From Parcubacteria group bacterium GW2011_GWD2_43_10 (lineage in GTDB: Bacteria; Patescibacteriota; Patescibacteriia; Veblenbacterales; UBA10138): a stretch of DNA of 10,981 bases. The stretch is from NCBI GenBank assembly GCA_000995845.1, contig LCEZ01000014.1, forward strand, positions 1 to 10,981, read 5' to 3'. The translations under genes were made by a program, and so were the position numbers. Positions within the stretch are counted from its first letter, which is position 1, and each line of letters starts with the position of its first letter. This document shows, one piece after another, positions 1-6,190 of this stretch. The notes beneath the pieces were generated by a model. That model was not told the DNA's origin, searched no databases, and saw nothing but the letters and a program-made list of their open reading frames with translations.

Positions 1-1437
1 TTTTTCTGCCACTGGCACTTCGCCGCATTGCTCACAATAAATAATAGGAATAGGCGCGCCCCAATAACGCTGGCGGGAAATCAGCCAATCATGTAATTTA
101 TATTGGGCCTTAAGTTCAGCGCCTATTTTTTTAGAAATTTTTTTTACTGCTTCAGCCGATTCCAAACCAGTAAAACTATTTGAATTAATTAAAATGCCAT
201 ACTGTGTGTAAATTTTTTCACCCGCTTTTATCTTTTCATAGTCTTCTATAGCGGACTCTAGATCTTGGGGGGCTTTTTTAAGAGCATCATTAATTGAATC
301 ATAAATTCTTACAGGTCCAGCACTTAATGGGCTAACTACCTGTCTTATTTCCAAATTAAATTTCTTAGCAAACCCCCAATCCCTCTCATCGTGAGCTGGT
401 ACAGCCATAATCGCGCCCGTGCCATAAGAACCTAAAACATAATCAGCTACCCAAACTGGAATTTCTTCATTAGTTGCTGGGTTGATAGCTTTAATGCCGG
501 CATCTACTCCGGTTTTTTCACGCGCTGCCCTCTCTAACCGTTCCAACTCTCTACCTTTAAGCGCTTCACTCACATATTTTTTCACCTGATCACTTGCTTG
601 CCAGCCCACTTCAATCCAACGACGAGCAAGCTCTGGTGAAATCACCATAAAAGTTGCACCAAAGATTGTATCCAGGCGGGTGGTAAAAATATCTACAAAG
701 TGCTTTTTATCTTCTTGCCCAGGTATCCCAGTTAAATAAAACCTGACTTGTGCCCCTTGACTCTGGCCTATCCAATTTCGCTGCATTTCCTTCAAAGGCT
801 CTGGCCAATCCAATTTATCTAAATCTTTAAGTAACTCTTTAGTATAAGCCGTGATTTTGAAAAACCACTGATTCATTTGCCTCTGCTCTACTTCTGATTG
901 GCAGCGCTCACACTTGCCATCAACTACCTGCTCATTGGCGAGCACGGTTTGGCAGCTAGGGCACCAATTCACTGGCGCTTCCGCGCGATAAGCCAAACCT
1001 TTCTTATAAAGTTGTAAAAATAACCACTGGGTCCAGCGATAATACACTGGATCAGCCGTGCTTATTTCCCGAGCCCAATCATAAGAAAACCCTAATGATT
1101 TTATCTGGCGTCTGATATTATCAATATTTTCTGCGGTCGTTACGCGCGGATGCCGGCCAGTCTTGATGGCATAATTTTCTGCTGGCAAACCAAAAGCATC
1201 CCAACCCATCGGATGCAAAACCTCTACCCCTTTCATTCGCAAATACCGGCTGTAAATATCAGTGGCAGTGTAACCTTCAGGGTGCCCTACATGCAATCCT
1301 TGGGCTGAAGGGTATGGAAACATGTCTAAAATATAGGCCGCATCATCTTTAGGCAGTTCAGCGGCAGAGAAAGTGTTTTTATCCTGCCAGACTTGCTGCC
1401 ACTTATTTTCTATAATTTTATGATCGTATTTTTCCAT
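1..1437 (-). CDS. leuS: Leucyl-tRNA synthetase, N-terminal 479 residues (cut by window edge)
   Basis: Class I aminoacyl-tRNA synthetase that charges tRNA-Leu with leucine in the cytoplasm. The reading frame is open from the ATG at 1437-1435 to base 1, giving exactly 479 codons. Visible in order: the HIGH motif as HVGH (residues 49-52) after PYPSAQGL; the PMGWDAFGLPAENYA block (76-90); a four-cysteine zinc module (C159, C162, C176, C179); the inserted CP1 editing domain with TTRLDT (252-257) and GTGAIMAVPAHDERD (339-353), where D350 matches the aspartate that positions the misacylated amino acid in LeuRS editing; and the return to the catalytic fold at DWLISRQRYWGAPIP (450-464). The KMSKS loop and anticodon-binding domain lie beyond the window. 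TTRLDT replaces the more usual TTRPDT. There is no clear Shine-Dalgarno sequence before the ATG. Gene identity is certain. Confidence 0.97.
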   Translation of the reverse strand, partial: MEKYDHKIIENKWQQVWQDKNTFSAAELPKDDAAYILDMFPYPSAQGLHVGHPEGYTATDIYSRYLRMKGVEVLHPMGWDAFGLPAENYAIKTGRHPRVTTAENIDNIRRQIKSLGFSYDWAREISTADPVYYRWTQWLFLQLYKKGLAYRAEAPVNWCPSCQTVLANEQVVDGKCERCQSEVEQRQMNQWFFKITAYTKELLKDLDKLDWPEPLKEMQRNWIGQSQGAQVRFYLTGIPGQEDKKHFVDIFTTRLDTIFGATFMVISPELARRWIEVGWQASDQVKKYVSEALKGRELERLERAAREKTGVDAGIKAINPATNEEIPVWVADYVLGSYGTGAIMAVPAHDERDWGFAKKFNLEIRQVVSPLSAGPVRIYDSINDALKKAPQDLESAIEDYEKIKAGEKIYTQYGILINSNSFTGLESAEAVKKISKKIGAELKAQYKLHDWLISRQRYWGAPIPIIYCEQCGEVPVAEK

Positions 1438-1458
1438 TTATCTGCTTAAGTCTTAGAG

Positions 1459-1487
1459 TAAGAAAAAGGGGCCCTTACCCCTTCTTA
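1459..1487 (-). terminator. Terminator-like hairpin in the leuS leader (possible attenuator)
   Basis: On the minus strand AAGGGG (1483-1478), a TAAGGG loop and CCCCTT (1471-1466) form a stem followed by TTTCTT. TTCTTA/TAAGAA can extend it with a 3-nt bulge. Only 21-30 nt separate it from the leuS ATG, which leaves little room for a promoter after it. Either it attenuates leuS, or it stops antisense read-through from comM, which has no terminator of its own before the convergent peptidase gene. Confidence 0.4.
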
Positions 1488-1628
1488 TGCTAGCATTTGC
1501 CCACTCTCTCTACAAATAAATGTACCCGGATAACGATTGACCTAAATAGTTTAAATTGGTAATCTTATTAACGCTTTTTCAAGTCAGTTCAGCTAGCAAA
1601 AAGTCACCAGCAGATAATGATGTTAAAA

Positions 1629-1634
1629 TATAAT
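1629..1634 (+). promoter_or_regulatory. Candidate -10 box for the LysM/M23 gene
   Basis: A perfect TATAAT lies 62 bp before the proposed start of the peptidase gene, but no good -35 box is found 16-18 bp upstream. An alternative is TTGACC (1537-1542) with a 17-bp spacer to TAATCT (1560-1565). Weak evidence either way. Confidence 0.3.
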
Positions 1635-1695
1635 TAGAAGTTAAGCTCAGCGCCTAAGGAACAATCATATAAAAGGGGACCTAAACACAATTTCA

Positions 1696-2955
1696 TTGCA
1701 GTTGGCTTTAATCTTGGTACAAGGATTAAAGTATTTGCTTGAACTAATAATCACTGGCCTTAACTGGCTATGGCGAGTTAGCCAGCCAGTATTAAAATTG
1801 CTGGCCAACTGGTTTATTTTGCGTCCTTATAGGATTCTTTTTCGCTTTAATCGCCTATTGAAAAAATGGTGGCCGAAGCTGCCAAGTTTAAAATTGCTGT
1901 CTCATCATCAAAGTATCATTTATCTTCTATTGTTAAGTGCTGTATTGGTAACAACTAATAGCTGGCGAGTACACCAAGCGGCCGCAGAAAACTTTGGCCA
2001 AAATAATTTGCTCTTTCCTTTAATCAAACCTGATTTTGAATTGATTGTGATTGAATCCGGTAGCGATGCGATCTTCGAACTAGATCAGTTAGATCCAACA
2101 GATGGCTCTGATAATGCCGAGGTAACGCCAGAAAATCAAATTGGTTTATCAGGTACTGGCGCCGCTATCCTTAAACCACACTTGGTAACTTCCTCTCCTA
2201 GTACAGCCGCTCGCACCTCTATTGAATATTATGAAGTTCAAATTGATGATACCATTTCCAGTATTGCCGAAAGATTTAACTTAAACCTGAACACTCTGCT
2301 TTGGGAAAATAGATTATCCGCTCGCAGTATTATTCGCCCGGGACAAAAGCTGACTATATTGCCGACTAATGGCGTAACTTATCGTATTGGTCGGGGCGAT
2401 ACTGTGGCTAGTATTGCCAAAAAATACGCTGTGACCACTGAAAATATTTTAGCCTACAATAAAATTTCCAGTTCATCATTAACTATTGGTCAAACTATTG
2501 TTATACCCGGCGGGCGCCCCCCAGCCGCGCCAGTTGCCTTGGTGGCACGAACTGCCACCGTTACACCAATTAATGCGCCAGCTGGTTCCAGCACCACCAA
2601 ATTACTTTGGCCGACAGGCGCTAAGAGAATCACCCAATACTACACTTGGCGACATGGCGGCATTGATATTGCCGGCCCGACTGGCACAGCTATTTATGCA
2701 GCTGAAGACGGCATTGTGGAAGTATCTGGTTGGAATAAAGGCGGTTATGGTTACTATATAATTATTGACCATGGCGGCGGCTTAAAAACGCTTTATGGTC
2801 ACGCCTCAAAATTACACGTGGCTGCAGGTGATCGCGTAACCAGAGGTGATCAGATTGCTAATGTCGGTTCGACTGGGCGTTCTACCGGGCCTCACCTGCA
2901 CTTTGAAGTTAGAATCCGCGGTAGCCGCACCAATCCATTAAATTATATTAGATAA
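1696..2955 (+). CDS. Membrane-anchored LysM-M23 peptidoglycan endopeptidase
   Basis: Cell-wall hydrolase that binds peptidoglycan through LysM and cuts peptide cross-bridges with a zinc M23 (lysostaphin/LytM-type) domain. Residues 1-70 are an unusually hydrophobic and basic region rich in Trp and Leu. A membrane segment follows at about 74-90 (IIYLLLLSAVLV). Two LysM modules lie at about 178-223 and 228-271, each with a D-T-(I/V)-x-S-I-A core. The M23 domain covers 305-419, with zinc ligands H320 and D324 (HGGID) and H402 of HLH (400-402), and catalytic H369 (YGHAS). All key residues are present. The start is uncertain: TTG at 1696 is the first usual codon after the AGGGG at 1674-1678, but an in-frame ATT at 1690 would sit better from that site (11 nt). 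It is divergent from leuS and convergent with comM. EnvC/NlpD-type regulators share this layout but usually lack a complete zinc site. Confidence 0.93.
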   Translation: MQLALILVQGLKYLLELIITGLNWLWRVSQPVLKLLANWFILRPYRILFRFNRLLKKWWPKLPSLKLLSHHQSIIYLLLLSAVLVTTNSWRVHQAAAENFGQNNLLFPLIKPDFELIVIESGSDAIFELDQLDPTDGSDNAEVTPENQIGLSGTGAAILKPHLVTSSPSTAARTSIEYYEVQIDDTISSIAERFNLNLNTLLWENRLSARSIIRPGQKLTILPTNGVTYRIGRGDTVASIAKKYAVTTENILAYNKISSSSLTIGQTIVIPGGRPPAAPVALVARTATVTPINAPAGSSTTKLLWPTGAKRITQYYTWRHGGIDIAGPTGTAIYAAEDGIVEVSGWNKGGYGYYIIIDHGGGLKTLYGHASKLHVAAGDRVTRGDQIANVGSTGRSTGPHLHFEVRIRGSRTNPLNYIR

Positions 2956-2956
2956 A

Positions 2957-4480
2957 CTACTCATTCTGCCCACGCGGGCGGTATTGTAAGGCCTCGGCCA
3001 CATGGCTGGCAGTAATTTCAACCGAACCAGCCAGATCAGCGATCGTTCTGGCAACTTTAAGTACGCGATGATAAACCCGTCCAGAAAGATGAAACTTATT
3101 AACTGCCTGGCGCAGTAATTCAACTGCCTCGGCAGGTAACTGCAAATTTTTTATATCCGTAAGTTTCATGGTGGCATTTAGTTTAACTTGATGGCCAAAT
3201 CTCTCGGCCTGACGCTGCCGAGCGACCACAATCCTTTCCTGAACTTTAATTGAAGGTTCAGCGGACGGTAGTTCTAATTTTTCAAAAGGTAACCGTGGTA
3301 CATTTACATGTAAATCAAACCGATCTAGTAACGGTCCGGAAAGTTTGTGCTGATACCGATAAATCATGCCCGGTGTGCAAGTGCATGGTTTTACCGGATC
3401 CCCCGCATAGCCGCAAGGGCACGGGTTCATGGCCGCCACTAAAATAAACTGCGCTGGATATTGAATGGTCGCTGCCGCCCGCGCTACTGTTACCAAACCA
3501 TCCTCCAGTGGTTGCCGCAGGCTTTCTAAAACTGAACGGGGAAATTCCGGCAGTTCATCTAAAAATAAAACGCCCCGGTGAGACAAAGAAATTTCTCCTG
3601 GCCTGGGATTTGAACCGCCGCCTACTAAAGCAACTTCAGAAGCAGTGTGATGGGGTGAACGAAAAGGACGACGCCGAATCAATGGTTGTTCTGAAGTCAA
3701 TAAGCCGGCCACGCTATAAATTTCCGTGACTTCTAAAACTTCTTCTCGCGTTAGTGGCGGCAAAACCCCTGACAAAGCCCGGGCTAAAAGCGTCTTACCC
3801 GACCCCGGCGGTCCTGACATTAGAAGATTATGCCCGCCAGCCGCCGCAACTTCCAAAGCACGCTTGGCGTGTTCTTGCCCATGAATGTGAGACAAATCAC
3901 TGTCTGGTGGAATATCACTAATAGTTATTCTATCTAGATTAGTGATAGCGATTGGTTCAATAATTTCCTGCCCGGCTAAATGATTTAGCAATTCAGTTAA
4001 ATTTTTAGGCGCATAAACGGTTAACCCTTCAACCAAAGCCGCTTCAGCAGCATTGGCTGCTGGAATATACAATTCTGAAAAACCAAGCCTTCGGGCAGCT
4101 CGGGCAACCACCAATACTCCAGGCACTGCCCGTAAAGTTCCTTCCAATGACAATTCTCCCAAAAATAATCGGCTGTTAAATCCAGCTTGGCTATGCAATT
4201 GGCCGCTAGCGACCAACAAAGCCAAAGCTATGGGCAGATCATAAGCACTGCCTTCTTTTTTAACATCAGCTGGAGCTAAATTGACCGTTACCTTAGTCCG
4301 TGGAAATTCGCAGCCAGAATTTTTTAAAGCCGAACGCACTCGCTCCCTAGCTTCTTCCACTGCCTTATCAGGCAAACCAACAATAAAAATACCAGGTAAT
4401 TGCGAGGAAACGTCTGCCTCTACCTCAATGGCCATGGCCTGTAAACCAAAGACACCGCAAGTATAAACTTTAGACGACAT
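2957..4480 (-). CDS. comM: ComM/YifB-family Mg-chelatase-like AAA+ ATPase
   Basis: In proteobacteria ComM is a hexameric helicase that drives branch migration when incoming single-stranded DNA is integrated during natural transformation. Counting from the longer frame that opens with TTG at 4504, the N-terminal ChlI-like domain covers about 10-190 (KVYTCGVFG, LPGIFIVGLPDKAVEEARERV). The AAA+ core covers 205-405, with Walker A GPPGSGKT (231-238), Walker B VLFLDE (312-317), a cysteine-rich loop PCPCGYAGDPVKPCTC (361-376) and GPLLDRFD (390-397). The C-terminal Mg-chelatase domain (410-510) carries SGRVYHR. I prefer the ATG at 4480 because family members begin with KVYTC within a few residues. 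The TTG at 4504 has GGAG only 3 nt away and would add 8 residues. The gene ends one base from the stop of the convergent peptidase gene, with no terminator between. The competence role is inferred from the family. Confidence 0.94.
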   Translation of the reverse strand: MSSKVYTCGVFGLQAMAIEVEADVSSQLPGIFIVGLPDKAVEEARERVRSALKNSGCEFPRTKVTVNLAPADVKKEGSAYDLPIALALLVASGQLHSQAGFNSRLFLGELSLEGTLRAVPGVLVVARAARRLGFSELYIPAANAAEAALVEGLTVYAPKNLTELLNHLAGQEIIEPIAITNLDRITISDIPPDSDLSHIHGQEHAKRALEVAAAGGHNLLMSGPPGSGKTLLARALSGVLPPLTREEVLEVTEIYSVAGLLTSEQPLIRRRPFRSPHHTASEVALVGGGSNPRPGEISLSHRGVLFLDELPEFPRSVLESLRQPLEDGLVTVARAAATIQYPAQFILVAAMNPCPCGYAGDPVKPCTCTPGMIYRYQHKLSGPLLDRFDLHVNVPRLPFEKLELPSAEPSIKVQERIVVARQRQAERFGHQVKLNATMKLTDIKNLQLPAEAVELLRQAVNKFHLSGRVYHRVLKVARTIADLAGSVEITASHVAEALQYRPRGQNE

Positions 4481-4504
4481 ACCCAGTACAGAAACTTCAC
4501 TCAA

Positions 4505-4712
4505 TCACTCCAAGGGCGAGTATGATTGGGAAGTTGGAATTAAGAAATAAAATTTTTGTTTAGTCATAAGGTTAATATGAAGGTGATTACTGCGAGCCGT
4601 AGCGAAGTTCTTGTACTGGGCATAATGCTCTACCTTACTACCAAGTTGGTATTTTGGTCAAATTCAATTTTAGTACAATCACCCCAAGCCGAATAAATAA
4701 TTAACCGTTCGC
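4505..4712. other. Gap between lspA and comM
   Basis: This 208-bp gap separates two minus-strand genes, so comM probably has its own promoter, but I see no convincing -35/-10 pair on that strand. An 11-nt palindrome (ACCAAGTTGGT, 4640-4650) and a possible 39-codon plus-strand frame lie inside. Confidence 0.4.
4577..4696 (+). CDS. Possible 39-residue membrane peptide
   Basis: I do not recognise this gene. The frame runs from ATG 4577 to TAA 4694-4696. AAGG stands 5 nt before the ATG, a plausible ribosome binding site. The peptide starts MKVITASRSE, has a hydrophobic stretch at about residues 11-33 (VLVLGIMLYLTTKLVFW and on), then a short polar tail ending in QSPQAE, which fits a single-pass small membrane protein. 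It runs against both neighbours, comM and lspA. A frame of this length can occur by chance and no strong promoter is seen, so it is only a candidate. Conservation with synonymous substitutions in relatives would support it. Confidence 0.25.
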   Translation: MKVITASRSEVLVLGIMLYLTTKLVFWSNSILVQSPQAE

Positions 4713-5156
4713 CTATTTGCTGTAAGGGCGATAATAAGATAACACCAATATCAAAACTCCAGACAATAAATAAATATCGGCCAAATTAAAATTAAGTCCG
4801 GTTAATACAGGCAAATACCAAATATCAATTACCCCACCAACTAATACTCTGTCCCAAAAATTACTAAAACCGCCAACTAGCATTAAGCTGATTCCTAATA
4901 ATCTATTTAAATTTTTAACTTTAAAAAATTGCCAGCCTAAATAAGTTAGCCAAATAAGAACTACAGTAGCAATCGCAATTAAAAATACTGATGGCAAAGC
5001 TAAGCTGAATGGCCCTGACTTATTAATATAAAGAGTAAAATAAAAAAAATCATCTGACGTCCCTGGCGCCAGATGAATGACGATTTTCTTTAATAAACGA
5101 TCAAACAAAAATAAAATAAAAACTAACCAGATCAAAATCGCTCTTGACTTATTCAT
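4713..5156 (-). CDS. lspA: Lipoprotein signal peptidase (signal peptidase II)
   Basis: Inner-membrane aspartyl protease that removes the signal peptide from diacylglyceryl-modified prolipoproteins. With the ATG at 5156 it has 147 residues, normal for the family. The first membrane helix (6-18) runs into FDRLLKK (18-24), matching the usual LDQ-x-x-K region. Further helices lie at about 56-72, 88-98 and 127-142. The two catalytic aspartates are D102 in GGFSNFWDR (95-103) and D127 in NFNLAD (122-127). I chose ATG 5156 over the upstream TTG at 5183 because the ATG overlaps the stop of the preceding DksA-like gene as ATGA (5156-5153), a typical translational-coupling arrangement. An operon with that gene is very likely. 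Confidence 0.92.
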   Translation of the reverse strand: MNKSRAILIWLVFILFLFDRLLKKIVIHLAPGTSDDFFYFTLYINKSGPFSLALPSVFLIAIATVVLIWLTYLGWQFFKVKNLNRLLGISLMLVGGFSNFWDRVLVGGVIDIWYLPVLTGLNFNLADIYLLSGVLILVLSYYRPYSK

Positions 5157-5524
5157 GCCTGACCTAACTTTTTTTTCTTGCAATTAACACAACTGCTTGA
5201 TTCCGGACGCGCCCGTAAGCGTCGTTGATCAATTTCCTTGCCACAATAACGACACTGACCATATGTTCCTTTGGCAATACGTGACAGGGCAGCATTAACA
5301 TCTTCCAAAGTACCTTCCAAAGTGTGTTCTAGAGCTAGATTATCAGTAAAGGTAGCAACCTCAGCCGCGTTCTCGTCTTCTTTATCACCATAATCAGGAA
5401 ACTCAGCATCAAAACCTTGCTTTGAACGAACATCGTGCCGAGAAAGTCCTTTCAAATCTTTCTCTAGTTTTTGCTTAGTATCTAGGAGCGCCTGCCCCAT
5501 TTCTTTTATAAAGTCTTGGTCCAT
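5153..5524 (-). CDS. DksA/TraR-family C4 zinc-finger protein
   Basis: Small soluble protein of the family that enters the secondary channel of RNA polymerase and modulates transcription, in E. coli together with ppGpp. From the ATG at 5524 it has 123 residues: a helical N-terminal half (5-85, probably the coiled coil), then a C4 zinc finger CRYC (91-94) ... CVNC (112-115) with the family's YGQCRYCGKEI and RLRARP sequences, and a short Lys-rich tail. The frame stays open upstream to a TTG at 5578, which would add 18 hydrophobic residues. I reject this extension because a promoter overlaps that stretch and the family is cytosolic. The gene is coupled to lspA by an ATGA overlap. Whether it truly acts on RNA polymerase here cannot be told from sequence. 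Confidence 0.9.
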   Translation of the reverse strand: MDQDFIKEMGQALLDTKQKLEKDLKGLSRHDVRSKQGFDAEFPDYGDKEDENAAEVATFTDNLALEHTLEGTLEDVNAALSRIAKGTYGQCRYCGKEIDQRRLRARPESSSCVNCKKKKLGQA

Positions 5525-5534
5525 ACGCCAACGA

Positions 5535-5563
5535 AGTATAGCACCAATCAAGAAAACAAACAA
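5535..5563 (-). promoter_or_regulatory. Promoter of the dksA-like/lspA operon
   Basis: TTGTTT (5563-5558), a 17-bp spacer and TATACT (5540-5535) on the minus strand. Transcription would begin near 5528, about 4 nt before the ATG at 5524, so the transcript would be almost leaderless. No Shine-Dalgarno sequence precedes this ATG, which fits. Confidence 0.55.
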
Positions 5564-5600
5564 GGCTACCGGTAGCAAAGAAAAGCGACGCTTATTTTAT

Positions 5601-5666
5601 AAAAAGAAAAAGGCGCCGCTCTGGTTGCCCGTTAATAAATTTAATAATTGGCACCTAACGGCGCCT
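5601..5666 (-). terminator. Intrinsic terminator of the structured RNA
   Basis: AGGCGCCG (5666-5659) pairs perfectly with CGGCGCCT (5618-5611). Inside, GGTGCC can pair with GGGCAACC around an AT-rich loop. The stem is followed directly by TTTTTCTTTTT on the minus strand. Confidence 0.8.
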
Positions 5667-6002
5667 AGTTACGATGCTTGCTCTACTTAGGTTTACGCAA
5701 GCTTAGCCAATCTCCCTTGCTTCCAGGGGAACTCGCTAGGCCTGCGCAAAGATAAGAATGTATCATCAAGCACCTTAGGCGCAACTACTGGCTTATTATT
5801 AAGTTGCGAATCTCGCTACCACCCTTTTGGTCTGCCAACCGTTAAGATCAGCTGACCTTGATTTTGTTTTTGTTTCAAAAATTTTTTGGTTTGACCTCGG
5901 CCAGTACTAGGTCGAAATCCGGACAGTAGCAAGGGTCTGAGAGCTGTTTTAGCGGCAACTTTCAGGCTCTTGCCTCAGTCCACAACCATTTTTTAATTTC
6001 CT
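5601..6002 (-). ncRNA. Structured non-coding RNA or long regulatory leader, class not recognised
   Basis: A strong promoter begins this stretch and a strong terminator ends it, with no plausible protein frame between. Local hairpins on the minus strand include GGCAA/TTGCC near the 5' end, CGCAACT/AGTTGCG (about 5807-5778) and GCTTGC/GCAAGC (about 5703-5675). A long-range pair joins CCTAGTAC (5911-5904) to GTAACTAGG (5672-5664). GGATTTCGAC (5920-5911) is identical to the conserved sequence near the 5' end of tmRNA, and the distance from it to the terminator (about 320 nt) fits tmRNA size. However, no T-arm with a TTCGA/TTCAA loop, no CCA end and no convincing tag frame are seen in normal or permuted order. 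RNase P signatures are also absent. It could be a divergent housekeeping RNA, a new RNA, or a leader of the dksA-like/lspA operon, although that operon has its own promoter. Confidence 0.5.
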
Positions 6003-6009
6003 AAAGTTG

Positions 6010-6038
6010 AGTATAGCATACTTTTTCTTCAGGGTCAA
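6010..6038 (-). promoter_or_regulatory. Near-consensus promoter of the structured RNA
   Basis: TTGACC (6038-6033), a 17-bp spacer and TATACT (6015-6010) on the minus strand, giving a start near 6002. An inverted repeat AGTAT-AGC-ATACT (6010-6022) overlaps the -10 box. AGTTGA/TCAACT (6005-6010 and 6035-6040) flank the whole promoter, so a dimeric regulator is possible. Confidence 0.75.
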
Positions 6039-6102
6039 CTATCTTATTTTGTCTTTAATTAGCCAAAAATCAACTTTTTATACTGAGCACATATATTACT
6101 CA

Positions 6103-6131
6103 TTATCCACATAACTAACAATTTATCCACA
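6103..6131 (+). promoter_or_regulatory. Two perfect DnaA boxes
   Basis: TTATCCACA occurs at 6103-6111 and 6123-6131, in the same orientation with starts 20 bp apart (about two helical turns), in AT-rich DNA 65-95 bp upstream of the structured RNA's promoter. Each matches the strongest DnaA-box consensus. They could be part of a replication origin, a DnaA-titration site or a DnaA-responsive regulatory site. Confidence 0.55.
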
Positions 6132-6159
6132 AACCCCACTGTTTATTTCAGCGGGGTTT
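6131..6159 (-). terminator. Hairpin after pnp, probable terminator
   Basis: AAACCCC/GGGGTTT plus CTG/CAG across one mismatch form a 10-bp stem with a 7-nt loop, 31 bp past the pnp stop. The T-tract is short on the minus strand (GGGGTTTGTGG) and better on the plus strand (TTTGTGTTTTATTT), so it may act in both directions. It abuts the second DnaA box. Confidence 0.55.
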
Positions 6160-6190
6160 GTGTTTTATTTGCTATCTTGCCTATTTTGTC

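Larger units (their letters stand above)
5579..6190. other. 612-bp region without protein genes
   Basis: This gap between pnp and the dksA-like gene contains, on the minus strand, a near-consensus promoter (6010-6038), a long structured transcript (about 6002-5601) and its intrinsic terminator. It also holds two DnaA boxes (6103-6111, 6123-6131) in an AT-rich stretch, and a hairpin after pnp (6131-6159). No frame in it has coding character. Confidence 0.8.

Noticed and set aside
1438..1695. T-box riboswitch for leuS
   Set aside because: No TGGNACCGCG-like T-box sequence or recognisable specifier stem is present, only the late hairpin.
2486..2761. 91-codon plus-strand frame inside the M23 gene
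   Set aside because: It lies wholly within the well-supported LysM/M23 frame and resembles no known protein. The same applies to frames opposite comM, pnp, the NYN gene, rpsO and the recombinase.
5157..5183. Longer lspA start at TTG 5183
   Set aside because: ATG 5156 overlaps the upstream stop as ATGA and gives the usual protein length.
5525..5578. Membrane-anchored N-terminal extension of the DksA-like protein
   Set aside because: It starts at a TTG, overlaps a good promoter and is not typical of this cytosolic family.
5601..6002. Firm assignment of the structured RNA as tmRNA (ssrA)
   Set aside because: Only the GGATTTCGAC signature and length fit. No T-arm, no CCA end, no alanine-type acceptor and no convincing tag frame are found in normal or permuted order.
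5601..6002. RNase P RNA (rnpB)
   Set aside because: A CCTGGAAGCAAGG stretch resembles one conserved block, but the GAGGAAAGTCC block, the GGTAAGAGC region and the ACAGAA 3' block are absent.
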